Assembly: GCA_963669155.1 (NCBI GenBank)
Contig: OZ022577.1
Span: 31,347,053-31,411,052 of the forward strand
Direction of reading: 5' to 3'
From: Arbacia lixula
Taxonomy: Eukaryota > Echinodermata > Echinoidea > Arbacioida > Arbaciidae
DNA: 64,000 nucleotides
Shown piece after piece: positions 48,661 to 61,812 of this stretch (position 1 is its first letter; the number at the start of each line of letters is the position of its first letter). The notes beneath the pieces are model-generated. The model was not told the DNA's origin and did not search any database. It worked only from the letters and a program-made list of their open reading frames with translations. Position numbers and translations under genes: made by a program.

Positions 48661-51326
48661 GCACTGAATGGGGGTATGAATGTCTACAACGTCACATGTT
48701 TTGACAACTTCTAAAATCCTTTTAATTGCACGTACACTAACACCAACTAACATATTAGAGGTTGATTATATGCGTGACTTTTATCAGACTTGTGCTTTTC
48801 CTAAAAAAATCATAATACTCCATGCAGGGCATTGTTGACTGCAGTGACTGAAGTCCTGTTGGCCATACATTGTCTCAAACAATGGTGTTTTGGACAGGAA
48901 GAGAATAATCCTCTCATTCCTGAACAACACTTGTGGGATTTTGAAAAGGCAGAATAGCATGATGACCTCCAGGTGGGAGGTTTCTAGTATCATAACAAAT
49001 GACTGCTCGAATGCAAGAGAAATATGGTCAAAACATTTGATGAGTGCGTCTCGGAATGACGTACTAAAGTGGTCCAGTAAGTGCTATGTGGAGTGGTGTA
49101 CATCTGTAAACGAGGTCCAAGTCTTGAAGGGACAGGACCAACTCTTTAGGACCGTGCCCATTAGAGATCTTCTGGAGGGATGAGTGATGCATTGATTTGG
49201 GGATTTAACAGCAGATAGAGACCCATAGAACAGGCGTTGCTGGGGCAAGCTCACGTTTGTACTGAGCACTGCCAGGGATGTCAACATATAAGGGAGATAT
49301 GCCAAACCTCCTTGGGTCTGAAAGGGGGGTCCTGGTGCTGAACGGGGTAGGTAGGTAGGTAGGCTGTCAGTCCATAAGTGATGAATCACAGTGAACGAGT
49401 CTGACGGAGTTTGACAGCAAACAATGCTGCACTGCCCTCATCAATTACACAATGTGTATTGCCCTAAGCAGGCCAACCCTGCTATCAAAGGCATGCGTTT
49501 GGCGCGATCTTGGAGCTTGGTCCCTAGTATAGCTCGAAATGTTGGACGAGACGGTGTGATGCAGGGTTATCATCATACTTATACTAAAGTCAGTTGGATT
49601 ATGGATAGCTCAAATCACAACAAGTTGAAGTATAAGGTTGTATGGTACCTAATATATTATACCAAACTTGTAATCAATTGCAAATTTGAAATCTTTACTG
49701 ACTCTCTTTATCATTGTCCATTACTGCTGTCTATTCCAAGTCCTCACCAATATTTCATTTCACAATCAATCATTATGAGAAAAATCCACATAAGTATCAA
49801 TTAATATCTCTTACATGTTACAGTCAACTTTTATATTGCAAGTTCATCATGATACAGGTTTACGATTGAATAAATTATACCATGTATTGCAACTCTGTAT
49901 GATAAATAAAGGGGTCAGAGCAGTTTCATTGTGGCAATACTACATGCATATAGCTGTAACCAGGATGTCTATGATAAAGTCTCTCTGATCGGGTATGTCC
50001 CAGAGAGCAGTCTGATGCACATTTCTTGTTTTGAGGACATGGGTTTTAATAAACTCATAAGTTCTGTGGTCAACACGATACTTCCAACAATGAATAAGCT
50101 ATAATGACGTCAAGAGGTATGTCAACAAAACTCTTGCAAAAAAAAGTAAGAATTGTTTACCACATGGCCTTCAAGCATCCTGTGTATATATGATTACTGA
50201 CTAGTGCAGAAAAATACATGAAGTTGTTGTTGCCCTTCTCTTTCCCTTGTGGCTTAGTTTGACACTTGATAAGGTAAAAATTACAGTGACGTAGGTCGTA
50301 AGTTTTTCTGCAACAGGCAATTGGCTTTCCACAAGAGGCCTCCCTCAATGATAATGGCCTGATTTTACCACAAAGCCATGAAAATGCAACAAGTAAGTGT
50401 AATAGAGGAACAAAGAACACTATGCATGGATGGCTGAAGCTCATAAATGGAGCTTGCACATTCCAACCAGCAGAGACACAGATTGCAGCTCAACGCCTCA
50501 TCGGTTCATCATAATCAGACTACGAACCAACCATAAGAGATGCTGCATTAATCACGCACAAATAAAAAGCAGAGAGGGAAATTGAGCAGAGATATCAGTG
50601 ATGTAAGTTATTTCTGCACTCCACTCCACTATAACACGCAGATAGCGCAAATTAATGATTGTGTTTGTGTGTAGAGTTTACCAGCAACCATTGTTGGCCA
50701 TTGTAATGGTTCCTTTTCAAGCGTTGTTTGAACACGTTTGCCTCCACACAGTCATTCCAATGACATGTTTACACACATCAAACACTGTTTTTCTATGAGT
50801 AATGCTGAGATATTGTGCCAATAGCACTGTATTTCCGGCCTGCAAGGCTATATCTTTTACACCCTTTTTTTCAAAATTCAATGCATTTGCGATTTTAAGA
50901 AGTACCATCAATAGATTAAGGAAGTAAGAATGAAAATCCTCCCAACAATAACTACAGGCTTGACCATGCTGGTTGGGTGAAATAACAGGGGTACCTTGTC
51001 AAAATAAGTGTTACAAAATAGTATGTGTGCTAGTTGTTAGCAAGATATTTTTTTTAATTGTAGAGGCTGTTTTCCAAGCCTGATGGGTTTTGCTTTGTTT
51101 TGTACTGCTGCATAAATTAATTAAAGCTGAAATAAGCATCATGCTCAGCGTAATACCTAGTCAATGCTTGCTAGCATACACACCAGTCTTTGAGAACTGA
51201 AACAGACTTTTCACAGCAACAACTTTTTATATCCTGCATAAAATATCTATAGTGTACACTGCAAGTACATTACCAGGAGTATCTTTATGGGATTTCTTTT
51301 GTCAAAGGCTCATACCATACCCTTAT

Positions 51327-52816
51327 CAGGCTCAGCGTAGCACTATAATTAAAACGACGAAAAGGGGCGTATCATTTTGAATTTCCAACGGTCAAAACGC
51401 ACGCGTGCGGAATTGAGCGATGAAATCTCTGAAAATTGATCTTCGCATATCTCCGTTATTTTTCCATCTAAATTCATGTAACTTTCACCATGGATGTAGA
51501 CATATCATATCATATCATATATGAATTTTCAATAAATATGACGCAGTACTTTTTTTTTAATGAATATTTTTGTGATTTGATTGAACGAGTGAAGAGGTGT
51601 TTATTTTTTCCCGACACAAGTCTGCGACCGAATAAATCTTCAAATGATTGACATGTTACTAGAGTTTAGACCCCAGTCTCCCTCTCCACGAAGTTTCGTG
51701 CTGGAGCAATTAGGATTTGTGTCAAATTTTGAGCAAAGAAACCTCAGACTTTTCACGAAAATGCTGGAGTTTTACATCTACGATTGAGCAATGCGCACGC
51801 GCAGATCACACTGCGTGTCGGGGGATGCGTATTTCCCGCAAATGTAGGCTTATCATTGTCAAAAGCTTATGAGATTCCGCACTCTTGACCCATACGCTTT
51901 TGTAGGTATTAAAGTAAGTTTAGGCGTATTTTGTTTATTTTCTACAATCTCTTTCAATTATGACATTTATCTGTATGTTTTGCACTAAAATGCTCCAGCA
52001 AGAAAATGTATTAGAAGAATTCACAAGCTCACAGGTAAATAACCTTCCGTAATTTTGGAATACGTCTATTCTTACACAGTTACAGAGGCATGTATACCCA
52101 TAGATAGTTCTGACGTAGTCATGTCTACACCCATACATCAGCTCACTTCTCGGTTGTATTGCAAAGTAGTCACATTTATCACGTTTATACAGTCGTGCTA
52201 GGACAATCGCAAGACAACATTGGCACTGCCTCTCACATAGGCAGCTAGCTGCCTCACGTTGAACCACACCGGCCAGCTACCTCAGGTAACGCACCGGTAG
52301 TCGGCTAGGCTGCTCCCATACCGAACCCACGCACGCCTTGTACACGCTTTGCCAATGGACCATTCCGATATTCGATGGGTCGACTATGGGGTTGCTTTTG
52401 TTTTTTAACGACACAACCGTGCGACGAAAAATCAGAAAATGAAATTTGGAACATAGTTAGAATATACTTTGATAAATCATTTACTGCAATTCAATTTTTG
52501 GAGCAATTGCTACAAATATGAAATTTAAAGCCTTTTTTAAAAGCTTTTTTTTTCTTTTTTAGTGCTATGTTTCATCCTTATTTCTATGATGTTTCATGAC
52601 ATGAAACTCCCCAAAATGTAATTACAATTGAGAACAACTCTTTCCTGTTAACATAACGTTGAGATTTTGTTATTTGGAGCTATTTTGAGCGAGATAGCAC
52701 AATTTTGCTAAGACACTTCCCCGGCGGTTTCACGGGAAACACGATGCGATTCAGCGGAATTTGCGTACACCGAAGAAATGCTTTCGCCCGTTAATTATAG
52801 TGCTACGCTGAGACTG
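51327..52816. mobile_element. Non-autonomous DNA transposon with 26-bp terminal inverted repeats and TTAT duplication
   Basis: The ends CAGGCTCAGCGTAGCACTAT... (left) and the reverse complement of the right end match at 25 of 26 positions. TTAT flanks both sides (51323-51326 and 52817-52820). The element is 1,490 bp and contains no recognisable transposase; the longest frame, 110 codons at 51935-52267 on the minus strand, matches nothing I know. The interior includes CpG-rich palindromic words (GCACGCGTGC) and a short ATATC tandem (about 51505-51526). A 4-bp duplication with CAG termini does not settle the superfamily. Confidence 0.72.
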
Positions 52817-52992
52817 TTATATTTCAAAATATATTTTATGAAAACATAAATCAGCCCAATTATTCTAATCCCACAACTGTCCAGTAGAGATATTTTATGA
52901 TTCCATATGAAAAGGATTTGATGATATTAACCAGCTCTGGAATTCTACTGCAGTGCAGGGTAGTTTCACCCCCTCAAGCTGATCTGACCTGC

Positions 52993-53010
52993 ATTGCCAT
53001 GCATGGCAAT
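52993..53010. repeat. Perfect 18-bp palindrome between two transposon-like elements
   Basis: ATTGCCATG is followed by its exact reverse complement, in the 340-bp spacer between the elements ending at 52816 and starting at 53161. Confidence 0.75.
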
Positions 53011-53160
53011 CTGCACTGTGTACATGCAGCTTGACATCAGCCCAAGCCACAAGGTATCAGGGGTCAACCGAGGTCATTGGCGGGTTGTGATACAATCAAT
53101 CACTTCTTCTCGCCCATCTCGGCTTGCCAATTTGCAGACATACATGTCCATTGTCAGGAC

Positions 53161-54210
53161 TAGGCCTGAGTCGAATCGATTATTAAGCCGGTGTTCGATC
53201 GAAGAAGTCGAACTCCGATTTCGTTTTGATGAATTCGATGCATCGACGAAATTACCAAATTGACTAGAAAGCACAAAATCTTTTGTTTGATAGTCCTGTT
53301 ATACACAATTTATCTTAATATTTTTTAATTAGTTTAATTTGCTTACTTGGTTCCTACTCTCTTTTGTGAGTTTTGAAGGTAGCACATCAAGAGAACGAAC
53401 TGGTCGCTCGATGATCAAGCAGCTACTACATACTTGGCTTCTTTTCGTTCACTACTATATACCGCGCAATGCCACAACGAACACTTGTCTGTAGACTGTG
53501 TACAACGGATAGCATCGTGTGTTGTGAAAACCCGGAAACAGCACAGTGGCGATTGTGCGTAAGTTCGCTCATTAAGGCTCATTTGCATACACGCTGCCAA
53601 CAGACTGGTAGAGCGTCTTCGTACAGCGATTCGGAGACCGCTGATTGGTGCATCGCGTAGATCATGTCATGACCACGTGGTCGCTAATCGATAGCGATAA
53701 CGATATCTGGTCACGTTGTCCGAAACCCGGAAGCCAATTGACTTTGTGCACGTTACACGTTACAACTTACACGATGCCATATTGACGCTAATTCTTAAGA
53801 TTTTGACGGAAAAGCAAGAAGTTATTGAAATTCGCTTACATGTGCGATATCGGTGAGAAAATAGATTCTCCGAAAATACCTTTCATAACTCATATAAAAT
53901 AAAGGAAAGTGAAATTCTAGGTCGATTTTGATACGAGGTGATAGAGAATTGCACACTTATTTTGGTGGAATACTGTGTGGGGAAATGGAAGGATTGCACT
54001 GCGCATGCTTACTATATTTTCATTCATAAATTGGCTCTTGGCAGTGGCTGAATGACGTCATGTAATACGCAAAATGTACACGACCGCTGGCGTTCGCACT
54101 CCGCTATCCGTTGTACACAATTTGTTAATGTGCCGTCGATGCATCGATGTTCGATCGGCGCAAAGCCATCGAACACCGGTTTCTGAAAAAATCGATATGA
54201 CTCAGGCTTA
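53161..54210. mobile_element. Non-autonomous hAT-like element with 8-bp target duplication
   Basis: The element begins TAGGCCTGAGTC and ends GACTCAGGCTTA, an inverted repeat with one mismatch in 12. Further in, CCGGTGTTCGAT recurs in inverted orientation (about 53189-53200 and 54171-54182). The 8-bp sequence GTCAGGAC flanks both ends (53153-53160 and 54211-54218). An 8-bp target duplication with TA-starting ends fits the hAT superfamily (established knowledge). A second internal inverted repeat, TGTGTACAACGGATAGC, occurs at 53497-53513 and 54103-54119. The 1,050-bp body is CpG-richer than its surroundings and holds no full transposase. A 63-codon frame (53469-53660, plus) is unassigned. Confidence 0.78.
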
Positions 54211-56507
54211 GTCAGGACTATATCTTGTGGATATTTTCCAGGTAGCCATATGAAGATTAAGATGGACAGTTCCTCTTGGGGATCATATATTACTACAAAA
54301 AAGTCAGATGTAACTTGAATCCATATCATACGAACTCTACGGAGCTCAGATGAAACATGAAACAAACGATGAATCAATTGGAACAGCAGCCAAGGTATTA
54401 ATGGACTAAAATGTGTCACATCATTTTCAGGACAGAAATAACTTTTTCCTTGACAGGCACTACAGAAACAGGTCACATCTTGCTTCAGAAGATGTTAAGA
54501 TGTGGAAGCTGGGGCTGAATTGAAGACTACAAGTGTGTAAAACTGAGAGAGCATATCATTAATGATGCAAAAGGGGACATAAATCAATAAATGTCAATCA
54601 CTTCACATTTTCGGAGAACTCGTGGAAGGTCGGGAATCTCCACAGACTGTTCAGGCAGAAAAGTCAGAAAACAATGACCACTATCAAAATACTGAGCAGA
54701 ACATTTTGAAGGGTCATGAAAGAAGGGTAAAAAGGGAAACTAGCAAAAAAAAGGGCTATTTGACAAGTTTGAAGCCAAATGACAAACATAACTTCTGCCT
54801 TTCTATAGGGTGAACTTCGCAGTAGTGATAATTGGCATGGGCTCCTTCTTGATGGTCGTAAAGTGGGAGAGAGGGGTGCTGGATGTTTTCCCAGTCTGCA
54901 TCTCGGGTCAGCGCGCTGGCACCCTGCTCCTGACAGGTGACGGAGCCTGCGTTCCCTCAAGATTCCCTCCAGACCCCTAAAAGATGCCCCAGTGGAGGGC
55001 TCAAGAGGCAGACCACTTTTTTCCTTTCATTTACATGGACCCCTCCTAACTAACCCACCTAACTTATCCCTTCTCCTCTACTGGATATCAATCAAAATTT
55101 ATGTGAATGACTGCTGCCTGTTCTACGTCTTCATATGGATTTTTCCTTTTATGAAGGGGGGGGGGGGGGAAGGGGAAAAGAGAGAGAAATCAGATTGAAT
55201 GATTTTTCTTACTTCTTTGGGTATCTGAAAGAAACTTGCTTAGCAACACTTTTTTCTCTCTCTTTCAAATGAGCTCACCATTACCATGCCAACAAAATGA
55301 AGCGGGAGGCTGTCACCTCTCAAGGGGATAACGGAAAAGGCAAAGGAATGGAAACAGTGCTCTGGTGAACTGTTGCAGTGATTAAAAACAAAAGCTGGCA
55401 AAGCTGGCAAACTCCTTCACACCTTGGAAAGAAGAAGAGATGAACAATGTCTGCTGATTACATATCAAAATGGAGGCTTATTACATTCAATGCATATTTA
55501 AGAGTAACAGGAAAACATTTGAACCCAAATCATAATGGGGTCATTCAAATACATTTAATTGTTTTTCAATTGATATATGTAATTTTCCCCAATCATTGTG
55601 CCTGATATTGCAGATTTTGCATATTAAGCTAACACTGTACATCAAATACAGTGGAGTATAATAGTATTTGTTCATAAAATTCAGAATGGATAATGACGCT
55701 TTTGGGGTAAACCACTATGTGCGTACATGCCACAATACTGCTATGTTAATAGGTGTGGTAAAAATTCTGTGGTATTTCTGAAATTATTTCAAACATAAAT
55801 TATCCTAATTTTTAGGCACTTCACATGAATGTATTTGATAACCAGCATGAAAGGGAAATAATAATAACACAGTCAAAAACTGCAGCAAGTTTTCACCTTG
55901 AAATTGTTTATTTCCTCACAACCCTGACAGTTTCATGTGCCACTGGGGATTCCCTTGACCCTGCACTACTTCGACCATTCCTCTTGGTATTCAGAGAAAA
56001 GTTTGCCATCATATCTCCACATCGCTCCGCGTAAACTACATTTCCGCAGATGCCAACATTTCTGCGGTGTGAGTTACGGATGCACTGAGTCAGCCTAGTA
56101 TGGGACTCACTGGAGCCGAGAGCATGGCTGTAGATACCATTATGAGTTCGCTCCAAAGTCACTTTTTCACAGTAATCTTCATAACAAAACCCCTTAAAAT
56201 GCTCAGTGCCATATTTTTTACGATTCATCATGTCCTTGGAAAGAAAACATTAACATCAGCATTCATGAGGGGGTTGTTAAAGGGTAGATTCAAAGTATTT
56301 TTTGGTTTTTATTGGATGACTTGATTTTTGGCTTTCAAAGGTCAATCACTCCTTGCTGATTAGCCTCGATTCTAGGCTATATGCTGCTTTTATTATTATG
56401 TGCCGCCATCACAACTAAGGCTGGACACACAGACTATCCACTTATTCCACTACCAATCTGCCACAAATAAATAGAAGGGAAAAGAAAATGGTGCTTAGTC
56501 GATATGT

Positions 56508-56593
56508 CCAGGGGCCACATTCTTGAAACATACTAAAATAGATGTAGCTAAACTAACTAGGTTTAGTATTAAAGGATTCACAACTATGGCCCT
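56508..56593. repeat. Degraded short copy of the CCAGGGGCC inverted-repeat family
   Basis: It starts CCAGGGGCCACATTCTTGAA and ends ATTCACAACTATGGCCCT, an imperfect inverted repeat. The interior contains AACTAACTAGGTTTAG, as in the longer copy at 45886-46080. At 86 bp it looks internally deleted. Confidence 0.55.
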
Positions 56594-58148
56594 AGACCTA
56601 CATCTGATTTGCAGTACATGAGCTTAAAAAGAAAGTCTGCACTCCCAGAGTGTTGAATATAGGCTAGTTGTCGATCCGTAGAGAGATGGTGGATGCGCAT
56701 CCATTGGCAAGATAATTTGCCGGTATTTAGAGCTCAGTATCCCGGGGTGCCTAATTGATACACATGCTACCACCTATCACAAGGTCTGGCCAGTCGTACA
56801 GACTTGACCCATTTGCTGCTGATAGGCTATGGCAAGTGGCACATCACAACAAATATGAATGGTCTGTGCTATAGACACCAGCCTCCTAAATCAACTGCTG
56901 TATATTTGTGATAAACAACACATATTTCTAGCTTTCAAATAATATCTTCATGTACATGATTTCATTTTTAAATTTAGAGAGAATATTTGGTAAACTGACA
57001 GTTAAAATCAATTTTTAAATCCACACATTTATGGCTTAATATCATGATTCAAATCATGAAATCACCAGCACCCATATTGAAATGGATAGCTATCTGTGTA
57101 GGGTAGCCAAGATGGTAACAAATAACATCTTCAAATTAAAACAATGAAGTTTATACATCAATAATTTAAATCCAAGATCATATGCCTAAATGCCCACTCA
57201 AATTTTGACATAATGAAGAATAAAAAATGAAGGCTTAAATTCCATGAAGTCAAAACATCCAACATACTAAGTAAAAAAAAATCTATTCTTTGGGACACAC
57301 AGATAATGAAAATGCAGCAAACATAGGGTTGAAGCCTGCCAAAAAGAAAGAGAACTTGAATGTGGGTTGATGTTGCATGTGGAACTTGAATTGGGAATTA
57401 GTTTGAGCATCTGAACAGCACAAGGTTATGGGCGACAGAGCTTTCAAGCCTCAACAGCTTTTTCTTTGCGGTCTCAAATTGGTCAACACGGCGTAATGAA
57501 AAGCAAGTAACCGCCGCAATGACGGCTAATTTGATTACCTTCCCTGGGTAAAATCATGTTCCAAAGTCAACACTGAACCCCCAATGAAGATGACCTTCCC
57601 AAATTTTGTAGCAGATTCTGACTTATATATATTATACACACCGCTCTTGAGGAAATTTGAGGACATGTTATCGCTTTATTAGGTCAGGTGTAAAATTCAA
57701 TAAATTGGCTATCAAATTATAGATAGAAACTGTTGATACAATGTACCATAATAAGAATGAAATTCAAATAGTTCACTTGACAATACATGTACAAGATACA
57801 AACTATGAACCAGTATAATCGAAAGGATAATGTACCCTTCGATACCCTTTTCCATACTGCGATAAACACAGCTAATCAAGGCATTCTTTGATATTCCATT
57901 TTATTGTCTATTTTTTTGGCAAGTAAACACTGTTCTTTATCACAGAGGAAACATTGTGTGGATGTGACCATGAATTGTGGTGGAAGCCAAAGCATCAGGA
58001 AGCCTGTTTCAATCATTTTATCACTCACACTTTGTAGGGGTAAATTGCACTGTTATGCACAAATTGAAAATAAATCTAGGTAGGATAAATAGTACAAAGT
58101 AACTCTGGCGCTTCATCCCTTTTTAGACATGTTGACAAAAAACAACAA

Positions 58149-58271
58149 CCAGGATCCATATTCACATAACGGTACTAGCCTAAACAGTAGTTGGTTAATA
58201 AAAAGGCATGTAGCTGAGTGCATATCAGTAACTAACTAGGCATAAAAGGGTTTCATGAAAATGGCACCTGG
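58149..58271. repeat. Diverged copy of the CCAGGGGCC inverted-repeat family
   Basis: It begins CCAGGATCCATATTCACATA and ends TTTCATGAAAATGGCACCTGG-like, an imperfect inverted repeat. The interior includes AACTAACTAGGCATAAA, shared with the other two copies. The length is 123 bp. Confidence 0.55.
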
Positions 58272-60495
58272 CATATAACATACTAATTCCCATATTTCAG
58301 TTTGAGTGGTGTGTTCTGATAACTGTATGTATGTATGTATGGAAATCCAAAGTGCAAATGTTGCTAAATGGAAAGATGGTTGCATATGAGAAAAGGTTAT
58401 CTCGGGGTGACTATTCATAAATGTGGCTGTTGTGGCATGTTTTCCTTGTCAGTATAAGTCCTTTTCCTGGAAAATGATTTTAACATATGTTCGGAGTCTC
58501 GGACATTATCCACCAAATAATTCACAATGCAAAGGAAGACAAACAGCACAAATGGCCTCGTGATAAGGAAAGGTGATGTACAAGCCTCTAAAAACAAGCA
58601 AGATTATATATCATGGGGGCAGAAACAAAATGCGTCATTATCGAAAGTTCTATAAACAATAAAATAAAACATTTGCATCTGCCAAAATCACCAGAGCTGT
58701 CTGTCTGCCTAACAAGGATTACAAAGTGCATTTAATGGGAAAAGAAAAACGGAGAAGATTTGAACGGTACGGAAAAATATTCATATTCCTGCCAGAATTA
58801 ATTTCTGGAAAACAGGAAAGAATAGTTTTAAAATGGTAAATTTGACATCATTATCCTGAGACGGTTCTCCCACGATTTACTCCTAGATCTCTCTTACCTT
58901 TGATTATGAACTATAATCTCAATTTTGAACCCCTTCAACTAGTGATATTGCTAATAGTTACTACCTTGAAATACTGATTATTATTTTAAGCACCAAAACC
59001 TACAAGTGAGGTACAGTTTTTGTTTTTCTAAAAGTTGTTTGTATGTATAAGTATTGGATAGGGGGGGGGGGGGGCAAAAAACATTGCACACTGTGCCAAG
59101 TTAGCTTTTGGAGGCAGCAATCATCTGCATATTGCTCCTTCTTCCTCAGTCGCTCTCCTGGCTTTGTTTATTTTCCCCAGACAATCCTCAACTTCTCTCA
59201 ACCCTCACACACATGTGCAGGAGTGGTTTTGACATAGGTGAAGGGGCGATATACATTGGTATTATGATATACTGCCATAGGAAGGCTGCAACCTCGATCT
59301 TCATGTTTACCCCCCAAATATGCTTGTTATACCCAAGGATTTATAGCACGACATCAAGACAGGCAGGTAGCTCACAGGTCAGCTTAGAATGCACGCCATC
59401 CATGTACAGATTGAGCAGATATTACCCATCAGGATTAACATCTCTCGATTGTGCGCATAATTCTTGCAAATGTGGAGAACGAACAAGGATGGCAGAGGGC
59501 ATGCCTCCATATGTGCAGTTTTGCCACCAAGGCACACTGATTGAATAATTTAATTAGAAGCGTGACGGTTTGAGTCTCCCACCATCCTTAATCCCTTCTC
59601 CTGGAGGAGACGTGGTGTGGTAACAACTACACCCTCATCATCGTAGGAGAGGGGGGGGGGGCAGATCGCGAGAGCTAATTCTCGAACCTAATGTCACGAA
59701 ATGCGCACACATGAAACTTTGTTTTGCATATAAACACGAGATGAGGAAAAACAGATTTTCACATTTAAACAAGGACTTGTTTTTGTGCATTGCAGGAGCG
59801 AAAATTGCCCTTAGCCGCCACTTATTTTTTCTCTGCTCATCATGCCGAGAATAATGCATTAAGCGTGACATTCATGTATGCCTACATGCACATGCTAACC
59901 TATTCCATGTACTAGACATTATATTCACCCAATGCTAGGTACATGTACATGTAGGCCCACATCAATCCTACATTGTTTATATCATTCTCTCAAAATAGAG
60001 GTAAGGGATAGTTAGTGAGTGATACAGATTATGAAGTGACCAGTCATGTTCTACCCTGACCACAGATTCCAATTTTTGGCTGATTTCAGGATCACAGCAA
60101 AAATCATCTAAAAATGATAACATTGTTTTCAATGCTATGGGTTACAGACAGTATACTGACAGAACAGTCCTGCCATGATGATATGATCCATGGTTATTAC
60201 AATACTATCTCCAACCATTATTAGCCGTACTGATAAATCATATAGCTTAAGAAACCACAAGTGAAAACATATTTAGCGTAAAATCTACACAATGCCACAG
60301 GTTGCACTCACAATAAACAGCGACAGTTATTTTATAGTCCGCCTTCAACTACATGGTGTTAAAGAATTGGGGACTAAAAAACGATATCTGACATTGTTCT
60401 GATGAGCTTCCCAATTCTCCCAACGGGTTCTGATCATACCCAAACACAGGATCCTGCAGCACCCTTCCATAAGCCATGCACCTGACTGTAGTGGC

Positions 60496-60540
60496 TGACC
60501 TTTGACCTTTACCCTTGTAGCACATTGACCCATATGACCT
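60496..60540. promoter_or_regulatory. Cluster of four nuclear-receptor half-sites (DR1 plus DR3)
   Basis: TGACCT-T-TGACCT at 60496-60508 is a perfect direct repeat with one-base spacing (DR1, the HNF4/RXR/COUP-TF class). TGACCC at 60526-60531 and TGACCT at 60535-60540 form a DR3-spaced pair. Function is unproven; the half-site sequences are directly visible. Confidence 0.4.
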
Positions 60541-61672
60541 CTCCTCACACACTGCACTCTGGCCTGTCCTGATCAAGAACACAACTACATGGAGGAAACA
60601 GCACACATGATTGGTCTCTCTACTGACCAGGAATTCAACAGCAAAACATGAGTGTTACTGTCTAGTTGCTGAATAGCATAATGTATCTGCATTTTCTTCA
60701 TTCAAAAGCCTTCAAAACTATGGATCACATAATTTCTTTTTAAATCACAGGTACTGAGTACAGGACGTACCTGGTAATATGCTGGTTCATGTAACTGATA
60801 GATATTATACCAACTGTTATTATGACTTAAATCACTTACGCTCAATTTGATAGTGCTCCTTTATAATGAAATATTGTAATTACACATTTTTGTTTGCAGG
60901 TAGTACAAATGTCAATCCCGGGAGACTTTTGGCCATTTCAGGAACAAGATCATATATGATAGTGTTTCCACATTCACAAGCTTTTTGTACAATGAAATCC
61001 CACCTATTAATTTTTTTAAAATTTGAAATGCATCACCCTAATTTTATTGGGTGTGTTTCATGATACGCTCCCCTAAATTCAGGAAATACTCAACCGACTT
61101 TAAAGTGCAGCCAAAATTATGCGGCTACTGGCCTGTATTCCGCACACAAAGCCCCGCAAAGCTCGTAACATTCCTGACATTAAACCGGACCTGAGTCACG
61201 GGTGTCAGGTTCGCGGGCCTAATTCCCTCGTCCCTTTCTCCCAAACGAAGCGCTGAGAGACGCAGAATGAGACTGTGTCTTAGGCCGAAAAAAAAATCAG
61301 CATTCATTATGCCAATGCTGACTGAATGGATCTCCATGTTCAAAATCTGGCAAAGAACAAATAGGTGCTACATCGAACATAACCGCACAATATAAAAACA
61401 TTTACCACGAAAGCAGAACAGTGGCTGGTCCAATATTGTTTACTATTCCGACAGTGACAGATTCAATTTTCCACCCCCAAGCATGATTAATGCATCTATA
61501 GAATATGACAATGTTATAAACACCATTGTGGATCATGATACAACATTGCTACCCTGAAGCTTTTATATTGTTCTAAATATTCTGTCCAATAAACATACTG
61601 GATGACATTACAGTAAATGGCGCGATGGAGATGCAAAGGTTCAACAAACAAGTGGCTGAACAGCGGGGTGGA

Positions 61673-61812
61673 GAGTAGTGGTGGTGGTGGTAATGGTGGT
61701 AGTGGTGGTAGTGATGGTTGGGGAGGGGTGGTGGGGTGGAAGGGGTGGTAGTGATGGTGGTGGTAGTGATGGTTGAGGTGGGGGTGGTGGAAGGGGTGGG
61801 GGTGAGGGTGGA
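61673..61812 (+). repeat. GGT/GAT-type trinucleotide tract (YCAY-dense on the NOVA sense strand)
   Basis: The plus strand is GTGGTGGTAATGGTGGTAGT-like over about 140 bases. On the minus strand it reads CCACCATCACTACC..., and about 25 overlapping YCAY tetramers can be counted in roughly 160 nt. Confidence 0.9.

Noticed and set aside
48343-48753. Pro/Ser/Leu-rich minus-strand frames
   Set aside because: Produced by the GA-rich purine tract.
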